Shown here one piece after another: positions 1 to 11,900 of a stretch of 64,000 bases of DNA (position 1 is the first letter of the stretch; each line of letters opens with the position of its first letter). The notes beneath the pieces were generated by a model. It was not told where the DNA came from, made no database searches, and saw only the letters and a program-made list of their open reading frames with translations. The position numbers and the translations under genes are program-made. The stretch comes from Megalopta genalis (taxonomy: Eukaryota; Arthropoda; Insecta; Hymenoptera; Halictidae). The DNA is taken from the NCBI RefSeq assembly GCF_051020955.1, contig NC_135013.1, positions 26,191,302 through 26,255,301 on the forward strand, in the 5' to 3' direction.

Positions 1-1519
1 GACTTCACTAACGTGCTTTACAATAGCTTTAAACAGAGTATTGAAATATATTGCAAAGTAATTAACATTACATAGTTCTATCTGCTCAGTCAATTCTATC
101 AAGCATACAGGGCGTGAAAGTTCGTATTCGTTAAGTTTTGTCCTACTGAGGTTCGACACGTATTTATTTCATTAAGAAGATTTATTCCTTACTGTAAAAT
201 TTAATTAAAAACACTTGTTCACGACTTTTTAGTTCGAGAAGTGAGTACTGAGAACAAAGTTTTAGAGATTGAAGCCAGAATTTTTATACTATTGTTAAAT
301 ATTCGAATATTTACCGTTATATGTAAAGAAAGACAAACATTAAACACTATTTATCAATCTGTTTTCTACGCGTACGAGAACGAACGATCGAGCTGCACAA
401 TATTCATGGAAGATTATTATTAAGTGCTTATCATATCAACAAAAAATTATAAGAAAAATATTTTATCGGTGTGAAATATGAATCAATGTACGACCACGTA
501 AAGTAACATTAATGTATTAAATGTCATGTGGAAATGTCGAACAGGCTCATGGAATGAAATGTTTAATCATTGTATCGTGATGATAATGTTTAAGTGGTAT
601 GTAAAAGAAAATTATAAACATACATGTTTGCACGAATTGTCGTGTCGATATAACAGGTTGTAAATGATAATGCTACACTTGCTTTAAAAAGATCGTGGCC
701 TTGTTGATCCTGCAGATCCAGCCTCCCACAGGGTGAACAGGCTACCTTGAAGGTTCCTTCCTTCTCGTTGTGCAGTACGATTACTGTCAATTAATATTTT
801 TTTCTTTGTGTTATACGTTATGGCGTTACTCTTTATTTTTATAAAACGAGGAATTACGAAATTATAAAAATTCCTATTGATAAAACAAACGATGAATTAA
901 ATTTAAAGCAATTGGCTACAGCAAAAAAAGGATTCGAAACAAGATACTGTAGAATACCTTCATTTCCATACCGCTTCCAATTTTAATAATTCGACAAATC
1001 AAACGTGAAAATTTTTAATTGTTCTTTACTTTGGAACGTTCTCCACTTTGTATAAATTAACTCAGTACACTGTGAACGCGATGCGAAAGTTTGCTTGACC
1101 AAAAGATAAATAAGTTTCGTTAAACTTTTTTTAGCACAGATTCATATAACAGATTCTATATTTTTATGCAGAGGATAAGTCTATATAAAACGAAATAATA
1201 TAGTTATATAAATCTATACTATGTTACTCAAAATGTAATACTATATGTGTTATAATATAATAAATCACTCTATGTTCAAATCAACACTACGCATAACGTG
1301 TGTACAATTATTTTATGGAGTTTATTTTTTCCCTTATGTAAACCTTACACATTTATAAAAACATTTTGGAAATCTATAATTTGTAAATATATACTATACG
1401 TAGCACAGATTAACGATAAATATTATGAATATAAAGAGTTACAAAAATACTGCTTATATATTTGGACATTACTTATGATATGGCACTGTTTGTATCATAC
1501 AATGCATCCTAATATATTT
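1..1519. other. AT-rich flank, no supported gene
   Basis: This is AT-rich sequence downstream of the CtIP-like gene. It should include that gene's 3' UTR: an AATAAA on the minus strand lies near 1321-1326, about 195 bases past the stop. A 66-codon open frame on the minus strand at about 590-790 has a fairly balanced composition and a splice-acceptor-like CAG before it. I cannot tie it to any family, and it could be UTR or a foreign exon. Nothing else is supported. Confidence 0.5.
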
Positions 1520-4500
1520 TCAGTCATTTTCGATACTGGACGCGTACGGTTCAGGAAACAGAGGATACCAAAATCCTAGAAATAAGTAATATTTTCAAAG
1601 ACTTGTTGCATTTAACTTTATCAACAAAATTAGAAGTAATTATGTTACCTTCAGGAGATCTTGGTTTCTCTTTATTAATCCTATGACGAGAGCATTGCTT
1701 TTGCCTAGTTTTCATTTCTTCCTTAGAGAGTCCAAGGTTACCATAATACTAAACATAACAACAAACAAATTGCTTAAATTTTTTATTAAATACAATAGCC
1801 TGAATTACCTTGCATATAATAACTATAATAGATAAAAATCATAGAATAATGATAACTTACTCTTCAATGCATACATGTAGCAATAACAAACATTTAAATT
1901 CCTTACTATTTACGAAAATTGTATTATAGATATAATAAAAGCTATAGATATATTTGATACCTTTTCACATTCCCAACAAGTGGAACCAGCCATCTTTGCT
2001 CTTTCTGCTTTATTTCTTGTTTTATCAATAAGTACATTCTCTTTCTTAGATGCCCTGCAAAATGTAATTGTATTAGATAATTTTAGTAATAATAAATAGT
2101 TTATAAAAGATACTTACACATCAAAATTATTCATAAGATTCTTCTTCATGGATGGTGAGTCGTGAGACATATTTTTTGGCATATTGAAATTACTAATTTT
2201 TGTGTTATCAACTTTGGAAGTTGATTTCTCTTTAAGTCTTTCACCCAAGAGATCAAATGTTTCATCATTACATGAGAGATTGGAGTTGCAGGTTTCTTCA
2301 ACCAATTTCGACAATTTTCTTTTTTGTGCTTGGCTTCCATTACTAGTATCAATTTTTTCAGTTTCTTCTTTTGATATGTTATTAACCATACGTTTTGTAT
2401 CATTTTTCTCAGTTTTCTCTTTAGGTCTTTCACCCAAGAGATAAAATGTTTCATCATTACATGAGTGATTAGAGTTGCAGGTTTCTTCAACCAATTTCGA
2501 CAATTTTCTTTTTTGTGCTTGGCTTCCATTACTAGTATCAATTTTTACAGTTTCTTCTTTTGATATGTTATTAACCATACGTTTTGTATCATTTTTCTCA
2601 GTTTTCTCTTTAGGTCTTTCACCCAAGAGATAAAATGTTTCATCATTACATGAGAGATTGGAATTACAGGCTCCTTCAACCAATTTCGACAACTTTTTCT
2701 TCTGTGCTTGAAATTCATTACTAGCATCAATTTTCTCAGTTTCTTCTTTTGGTATGTTATTAACCATACGTTTTGTATCAATTTTCTCTGTTTCTTCTTC
2801 TGGTATGTTGTTAACTATGCGTTCTGTATCAACAAGCGACAAAGATGGTAAAATTTCGTAACTGTTTCTAATGCCCTTGTTCTCCGAGATACTAAATGAT
2901 TTTAATTCTTTTTTCGAATATAGTTCTTTACTTTGTGTAGATGTATCTACAGGTAAACATTGACTGAGGTTAGCATAACTAATTTTAGTATCGCTAAATA
3001 AATTAATCTTTATACTAATATCGTCTCTAAATTTTCCACTACTATTTTTTTTCAGTTTCAAGCTTTGTATTTTCAATTTCGATTTCTTACGTTTAGTGGG
3101 ACTATCTTCAATTATTTCTTCATCTACTGTTTCATTGGAGCCAGTACCCTTTGAGTTTTGCTGTAGATTTTTTGTGGATGTAAGAAATTCAGGTTGTATC
3201 AATTTGTTTAATTTTTTACGTTTCTTTGCATCCATGATCATTTTGTTTTCTTCAGATGGAACGAATGCGAGCCTCGACTGTTTCAACTTCTTTCCACTGT
3301 TCAATAATGTGGTTTCAATATTATATAGTTTACTGAGTCCCAATTTTTTTGGCAATCTAGACAGTGGTGTACATTCAATTTCATCATTATTATTCAAAAT
3401 ATTTGAACACTGATTTTCTTTGGTTTCAACAGATGTAGAAAGATCTTCATCAGAACTATTTGCCAAAATGATAATATTTTCTCTAAGTGGAATAGATGTA
3501 TCAATCTCATCAGTATCATCCAAAATGGAACGGCCAGGTGTAATACTATTCTTCTTAGGCTTATGTCTTCTTATAAGTACTGGACTATGTAATAATTTGT
3601 TATGACCAAACTTATCATCAGCTAGAATTGTTTCATTTGAACCCAATGTATTATCCAAATTATATGTAGTTGAATTCTTGGATAATTGACTTGTTTGATT
3701 ACTGTATACATCTATACAACTTTCAGCTTTCGGTAATACACTAAAATATCAATAAGGAAAATTATAATACTTATTTTATAAATGTAGAGTATCAAATAAT
3801 GAAGGCAAAAACTCACATATTGCTATTATCACTTTTAGATTTAAACACTTGAAATGGAATTTTTACACCAGCATTTTCGCAATATTTTTGCAATTTAATA
3901 TACTCAATCCATAATTCTGGAAGCATAAGAAAAATTTATGATTCAAATGTACTAAAATATGTAGGCATAATTTCACTGATAGATTCAGTTATATCTGAAA
4001 CTAATATGAACATACTAAACTGATTTAAACACATATATTCCAAAAGATTTCTTATACTACACACATTGCTTATAACAAGCTCATAGGCAATATATAAAAA
4101 TATATAAACATATATATATATATATAAACACAAAATCTCGACTGTAAGTCATAAAAAAAAAACAAAGTCAGGTGTAACTAACGTTTATAAGAACTTTTTG
4201 TCTTGTTATAGTTTGTTAAATTCATCAGAGCAGTTACACTAACAGATTTTGATACAGTTTATCTATAAAGTGGAAAAAAGGAACAAAACATAACAGACTG
4301 ATACTTAATTATCTATGAAAATCGAAACTTATCTATAAATAATCGACGATGAACGTACATCCAAAACACATATTATTAATAGAGCAACAACAACAATTAC
4401 ATATACTTACTTTTATATTGTTCGAACGCGTCCCCGAGAATTCCGGCAAAATTCTTGGTTGCATTTCGTACGTCTTCGTTCTCTGTACAATAGTGAAATT

Positions 4501-4522
4501 GTAGAACATCTGAGGTAGCCAT
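1520..4522 (-). CDS. RBBP8 (CtIP): CtIP/RBBP8/Sae2-family DNA end-resection protein
   Basis: The product is a cofactor of the MRE11-RAD50-NBS1 nuclease that starts 5'-end resection at double-strand breaks in the nucleus. Six coding exons (minus strand): 4411-4522, 3817-3916, 2118-3740, 1961-2054, 1649-1748 and 1520-1575. They join in frame to 694 aa. The identifying evidence is the C-terminal Sae2-like module: CWEC (about 638-641), CSRHR (662-666), then SPEGFWYPLFP (674-684). These match the family CxxC, RHR and (T/S)PExFW signatures; the S674-P site corresponds to the CDK site T847 of human CtIP. The N-terminal ~70 residues are helix-prone, as expected for the oligomerisation region. The long middle is lysine-rich and low-complexity, and carries three 63-residue repeats. 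The start at 4522 has a good Kozak context (ACCGATGG); an upstream in-frame ATG at 4591 is possible. The protein is shorter than human CtIP (897 aa), and the middle is unrecognisable outside the family ends. Confidence 0.9.
2213..2779 (-). repeat. 3 x 189-bp in-frame tandem repeat inside the CtIP-like gene
   Basis: Three head-to-tail units of exactly 189 bp (63 codons) lie at 2591-2779, 2402-2590 and 2213-2401. They encode about residues 392-454, 455-517 and 518-580. Each unit begins DTKRMVNNI and contains KLSKLVE, NDETF and LLGER. A partial fourth start (DTERIVNNIPEEETEKI) precedes the first full copy. The second and third copies are nearly identical in DNA, so duplication or gene conversion is recent. 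Confidence 0.95.
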
Positions 4523-5901
4523 CGGTAAAGTAGACGAGGTTAGGTATTTGTTTTTTTGCGAACAACTCGACACCTCGCCTGTATTTTTCACTTTGCATTA
4601 ATTAATGTGCTGCATATTTTTATTGTGCATACCAGTTATCACACCGAACATAGAAACGAACAAATTCAATAAAGGAAAAGATTTATTATTCATTCCCACA
4701 ATGTCGTACTCTTGATATCACTTTTCACCGTAGGAAGCACGGTCGCGTTGTCTCCTTTCGAATCATACGATCCGCCATAATAACGTCACAGATTGTATAC
4801 GTCTTGCCGGCAGAGAAGCACACGTCCTAACCTCACTTTCACAGTGTACACATTTTCTTGGGATCACGTCAATCTGAAACGTTCGTGAAAATTGTATTAA
4901 TATTTTTCATTCATCGACATTACCTTTTCTTCAAGAAGTTAATAAATAATTTTCTGTCTAAATATCCTTTTGATATGCAGATTTGCTTCTAATTTACGTA
5001 ATTTTGTAAATACCTAACCAATAAGAACTAACTAATATAATATATTCCGAGCCATTTTCGCCTGGAATAATTTGAACAATTTCTTTTACTAAAAACGTTA
5101 TCCCGATCTGAAAGAATTCTCCTACATTCATGTACTTTTGTTTCTTTATTATATCTCGATCATGTTATGTACATTACATCCTGTAAATATTTGCATAATA
5201 AATAAACGTTAACATCTTATATAAAAAGAAAAAAAGTCTTATGCAATAAATATTCAGAATGCATCCGACCTTTGAATTTCTTATGGAATAGCTCCATTTC
5301 TTTTTCCATGCCTTTTGATCATGAACTCATTCAGTGTAAGTTTGTCGCATGACATAAAATTTCTATGCGTAACAAATTCATTAAAAGGAACTATATTTTA
5401 AAAAAATAAAGAGATAGAGATAAAAATGTCTGCATGGGCAGATATTTTGTTTAACATTTTTTTAAATGCACATACATTTTACATGTGCTCTCATGTATCT
5501 ACATCAATATATGTATATATATTTATATATATATTAAATATTTCTTAAGTGCAAAAAATAAATCTACGTTTAAAAAAACAAGAAGAAAGTTGAAACCTTT
5601 AAAGCCTCTCTTATCTCGTTTATCGCATGTGTGTGCACTATAAAGAGCGTTATTCGTACTATTAAAGATACAAGTACCGTATTAAGTAACTGGTCTGATA
5701 TTAATAATATATCAATTATATACAAGTTATACACCGAATGTGCACTTACAGTTACGAATAGGTAGCAGAGTCTATAAACAACTTGGATGCAGTTGTACTT
5801 CCTTGCCTAGTTAATTTAAAAAATAGTAATTTAGACCTTTTGTCAACTTTATACAAAACATTGTTTCAAATGCTGTAATGAGTCCATATATGTACAAATT
5901 A
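4523..5901. other. Intergenic region between the CtIP-like and CDK12 genes
   Basis: This holds the 5' flank/UTR of the CtIP-like gene (roughly 4523-4870, less AT-rich, with a likely promoter) and the AT-rich 3' UTR of CDK12 below 5901. The first minus-strand AATAAA seen past the CDK12 stop is near 5154. No coding frame or repeat is supported. Confidence 0.5.
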
Positions 5902-8900
5902 TTATGAGCTGAATGCTGACTGAGAGGAAGTCGAGGGCAGGAAAAGGTTCTGCATCAGGCTGGATGCCGGTTTACCTGGGGGTCGGGTGATAGCAGGGGA
6001 AGGATTGTATGTTTCCAAACCATAGCGCGACATAAGCGCCAATAATGCACTGCGAACACCAGCTGTAGCCAACTGTGACCACCTTCCAGAGCTCATTGCA
6101 TCATCACCAGCATAAACTGCATGCGCATCAAAATTTCCTGATTGGGAAGTATTCGTATCTGAAAAATATAATTTACAATCATGGTACATTATGTACAATA
6201 AGGACAAAATAAACACAATGAAATTTACCTAAAGATGGTGGATTCAATACAGGAAGATGAGATTCTAGTTGTCCACTTGGTCTTGAATTTGCTGCCAGCC
6301 GTAGTTCAGTATGCAATTCTCCTAACAACTGTACTACTTTAGGGTCACTCTGTGAAAGCACGAATTAAAATAACATTAAAGTCGAAGAAGAAAAACTTAT
6401 TTTTCTGAACTAGATCAAGTATCTTCTTCTATACGATATTATGTAACAGAATATAGAAGCAAGATAATAGAGTAAAAACTGACTAAAATCATTTACCTCA
6501 TTGTCTGATCGAAGTGACATGAGATCATCAACACGAATTGGTTTTCCCTGATTTAAGGCATTTGTGAGAATACTTAATTTTCGGGCAAGGCTATCTTCGG
6601 CGCACAGTTCTGTCAAATGAGAGCTTGCGTCTCCTTTGTGTCGTGGTTTAACAGGTGGAGGACTGGCATAATAATATGACGAAGGTGAAACCATGAACGG
6701 CCCACTCTGATTAAACAAATTATCTCCCCCATAATGAGATTCCGTACCAAGTCGATTTGGATGGGAATTGTAGCCTGCTTCCATTTTTAAACGTTTGGAA
6801 GATCTGAAATCAAGTCAAACAACATTTTACCAATTATTGAAATGAATCTCTGTGAAATTTATTAAATGCAGAACACATCTTATTTATATTAAAAACACAT
6901 ATAGTTAGTATTTATATTTAGTAATCAATATTATAAACATAAATTTGTCACTGCAAAGGATATTAATTTTAACAAATATCTTTATATTGCTACAAATTTA
7001 TACGATCACTGATTTATATTTTATGTTGAAGTACATCATCCAAAAAATAACGTTAGATTATAGATAATTTGAGATCATGCTATTATATTTAGAGCTAAAA
7101 TTATATCAATAATCATATAAGATTTTATAAAATAGTACAATTAACCGTGTATCACATGAATGCAATATTATGAATGGTGATGCACAAATACCCCAATAAC
7201 AACACTTATTCGATGATTAACAAAGGCCATGCAAATGGAACTTGTCTTGTAAATGTGCATATTCAAAAAGCAAGACTAATAAACCAATATTTTTCATATG
7301 GATGTACATGCAATTTAATAGGCACAGCATAACAATTTTTATTTATAATTCGTAATTTTATTTTTCACAATTCATTGCGTATACTTATCATTTAGACCTC
7401 AATGAGTGAAACAGTTTGACAAAGAATTTCATAAGGGATCAAAAGTATTAAGGGGCTTAATATAACAAGCCTTGAGTTTGATATATCTTCAACCCTTCCA
7501 TACAAAATGGTCAAGCACTTTATTTTTAGTCAAAAAGCCCAAGCAAATGAATTTGTTATATGATACACAAAACCAACTCTGATGTGAATTATTAAACTGG
7601 ATACCCTGGGTATAAACATGTATTAAACATATTTGAAACGTTCATTACCTATTGTATATTGTTATAAGTGCTATAAAATTAGCCCTCTATCATTCAGCCA
7701 CAATAATATTATTTCCTGAAACATAATGTTTTTCTCATTAGATATTTTTCCAATTTGTATTCGCTTATAATTACTTTTATCTTGTTTTTGTTACATCATG
7801 TTATTTTCTTCAAATTCCACAATAGAATATACGAATATTTTTATAACTAGTCTTGTTTGTAACCAACTATATACTGCATAACATTTACATATTACTTATA
7901 GATAGTGTAATTGGTATACATAAATAAAAAAAATGGTTATGTATCTTTACACAATGTTAATATATTTTTTGAATATATAGAAAAGAATAAAGAAGATTTA
8001 TAAGTTTGAAGTCCATTAAAAATTTATACAATTTTATAACAAAGTTTTTAATAATAATATTTACAATTATTATTCTGTCAGAAAGTTCCACTTTTCCATT
8101 AAAAATTATAACAATATTAATACTTACTATCATATTCATTTCTGTACCAAACATTTTAAATAAGCTTTGCAATTAATTTGAAAACCAATGTTACAATTTA
8201 CTTATACATACAGAATTTTCATTTGATTCAATTGGAAGTAAGTTAAAAGCAGAATTAATTTAAAATCGAAGGTACACGTAACTGCACAAATTTGTTCAAT
8301 TACGACCTGCTGTTATCAGGACAATTCTGGTATAACAGATTCAATTTAAAAAAGCGCAACGCGCTTCTAGTTATCTTATCTATTTCACTGTGTGTGCACT
8401 AGAGTATTACTGCAACATCAACTTGTTATTTATTGTTTGATACATTCTACAAAGAAATAACACTATATATATATTTTTTTTTTTATGTTAAATACTCGAA
8501 CTTATTGTGGAATAAGTAGAAAAGTAACATATTGTTGATAGTAATTTTGGAAGAAGGCACATCGTGCATCGGTACTTTAATTAATTCCCCAAGGTCCCAG
8601 TGTTCATAGTCAGATATGATTCTCCGAAATGATTAAAGATATACTTAGTTTGTAAATTATAAAGTGTAGATACATTGGCAGGGGCTAAACAAATTAAACA
8701 ATAAAATATTTTAATAACATTGGAAATTCATTGTCCACAAAAAATGTTTCAGGCGGATGCCTCTAGATATTTAAGTAAATATTTTATATTACAGTAATTC
8801 GATATTATTTTACATTGTGATGATAATAATACATTTTTTTGTCTAAATTTGACCGGATTTCATTATAAGAATGGCACCGATACAAAAGTACATGCAAAAA

Positions 8901-11900
8901 ATCATGAAAAATATTAAACGGATATAGAAAAACTGCCATTCGTATATTGAAAACTTATGTTTAAACTATCTACATACAGAAATAACGAACTATAACACAG
9001 TTTGCGGAACCAATTAAAAATACACCTAATCTAGAAATGTGTGTATGTTAAATAAACTGAATTTAAGGTAAATAAAATGAACTGTCGATGGGAGGATGGC
9101 CATGACGTTACTATTTGTGGAACACATTCATATTATAGTCTTGGCTTCTCGTATTCCATGTCTTCGTATCTCCATCAGCTTCTTCTTTGTGTCCCATTCG
9201 ACCTATTTACACTCCTAAGACTTTAAACATTATACAGGATAGTCTATATATTCACAATGCTTCCTTCATTCATTTTGTCCACCATCTCATGCATTTCAAG
9301 ACAGCATTTAAATTTGATAATTCAAGACGACCGTTAACATATAATATTCTAGGAACTCCGACCTCTTTTCATTCTCAATCGTACAACTTATTACTCTTTT
9401 CTTCTCTCTTTGTTAATTATTTGTCATTCAAGGATGAATATATTTTAAATATATGCACATCCGCGTTCAAAAGTCATCAGACTCATTGTTGCTTCAGCCC
9501 AGGCATGAACGAGTCGCGGCTCGTGGACCAAATCTGGTCCGTGGCTCGTCCCTCACACACTTATGCGACGCGAGAAACGATACGACAATGTTTCTTCTGT
9601 GCCCGACGCGGGGCTACCCATGTTATGTGTAGCAGTGTGCATGGAGTAGTAGTAATGGACTTGTGGCCCGCGGCCGAAATGACTCGCCCATGCCTGCTTC
9701 AAGCAAAAATAAAAGCTGCAATAAATATTCAAGCTCGTGTATCAATCTTATCAAATTGTCTCATTTTCATTTTAAATAATCGGTCTAAACGGACATTAAG
9801 CACCTTCCAAAATTTTAGAACATTAAACAATTATATCTCCACTTGTATCTAATTCAGTCAAAATTGCAAGAAATTGCGATATAATATTCTTTTAAATATA
9901 CAAAGGATAATAGCTTGAGATTTAAAGGTTGCATCATCTATGAAATTTCTAATAATTGAATTTAATCTCACTTTTTTAATAAAAACATCCGATAACTTGT
10001 GAACTGGATATTATTCATACAGTTATGAAGTATCGTTGATTATATGCACATACATGTAAATCATCTAAATGCGTGTATAATCGTATATATGTGCATTCTT
10101 CTTTTAAATACACAAATATTTTTCAATATATGCACATGTATATTCACCTATTTACGAAGCGATAAATATGTACATACATATTATTTACGGTCATTGCTTT
10201 CGTTCAGGAAAATATCAGACATAAAAAATATGTTATAATCTTTAAGCTCGTATCATCATTTCCTAAGGCAATCAATTAAATCTGGATCGCAAGGTGCATT
10301 TCACATAAATGCCTACACACAATATCCATCCAATCAAACAATATCCGATATTAATTTCAAGGAATAGTAATATAGTGTTGTTGGTTAGTATCATATAATT
10401 TCGTCGAATCATCAATATACATATGTATGTATATCATTTTGTTGTATCAATACGTAACCACATAAAAAAGTAAAGTATTGTATATAACATATGATTGGTA
10501 TGACAAAACATTTCGTTGTAAATTCTGTGTGTTTTCTGGTACGCTTATATCGTTTTCTTGTGTTTTAAAATATTAGTACATTAGTACATTCTTTGTTTGC
10601 ATTTTTGTTTATGTATTTAAAATATTCCATTGCTCTGCACTATAGCCATCGTCGTGTTTGAACGACTGCGAATCAAATTAAAATTAACTTAATTTTATTC
10701 ATTATTGAGAGAGTAACATGCAAACGGACGATGGGAAGTATGATTACTACAACAGTTACGTCTCCACTCTTTTTAAATAATATTTTCAAAACAACGCACT
10801 CTGCTAAAGAAAAAAAAATAAATGCTAAGCACAACTGCAGTACACAGCCATCTACGTGTGTAAGCAATTAGTAATCTGGTCAGTACTGGATCGCGTCCCA
10901 GTTTTGTGCGAATATGTCTCTCTACAGCTACTCACCCCCCGACATCTGATAGATCTTCGATAGCCTTATGGGGACCTCCTTTATTCGGAAGAGGTAGCAG
11001 AGGTATCTTTCCCGCAGAGCTCTCTTGTTGTTCCCGCAACTGGCGTCTTCGCTTTTTGCTCCAAAGTTCATGACAATCTTGCCAAGTAGGAAGTTGCGGT
11101 GCCGGCATCCTAATTTGTCATAAGATTAATACAGATTTTATGCATGGACAGAATTACATACATTTAGAAATTATGAACAAAATACAGTATTTTGTATCTC
11201 ATATTGATGTATCCTCTACCGAGGGCTATGTAAAATACAATACTATCTCTATACTTTAATTTATAACATATTCTCGTTAGAGAGACATAGTGGAAATCAA
11301 AAAGAAAACATACTGCTCAGGTTGAACATTTTTCAGCCATGCACTTTTAAGTGCGTCAGCAGCCGTTATTCGTTTTTCAGGATCTAATTCTAACATTTTG
11401 TCTAATAGATCCAAAGCTGGTGCCGGCATAAACGAGAAATCTTCCCGCAAGCGTCTTCTATGGGACTTTTTTGGCTTGAGTGTGTGCCATAACGGCAATT
11501 TTATCACAGAAGGCCAAACGGCGGGAGTTGGTGTACCACAGACTCTAGAAATCATCTCCAACTGCATCATCTCTACGTTCGCCTAATAAAGGAGGAGATA
11601 ATATTAATTTCAAACGTAGTAATAACTCTATGACATTTATTTAATACTGAACTTTCATACCTGGAATAGCGGTTTCTTAGAAAATAATTCTCCTAAAATA
11701 CAACCGCAACTCCAAACGTCTATAGCAGGCCCGTAACGTTCTTCGCCTAATAATAATTCAGGAGGTCTGTACCACAAAGTAATAACTTTGTTTGTATAGG
11801 GTCGTTGCCTATCTTCGGCATTGTAAAGTCTTGCAAGTCCGAAATCTGCTAACTTCACTTCCCCTCTACACACACACAAAAATTACAAGATAAGTCGTAA

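Noticed and set aside
590..790. 66-codon minus-strand frame with balanced composition near the left edge
   Set aside because: It begins at a non-ATG codon, no family is recognised, and there is no second exon to join. Kept only as a remark.
2184..2444. Frames antisense to and overlapping the CtIP repeat (2184-2444 plus; 2146-2541 and 2545-2781 minus)
   Set aside because: Alternative frames kept open by the 189-bp repeat; the period is a multiple of three, so every frame repeats.
9187..9852. 221-codon plus-strand open frame in the CDK12 intron
   Set aside because: It opens at a non-ATG codon, runs through a MITE and AT-rich intron, and shows no domain.
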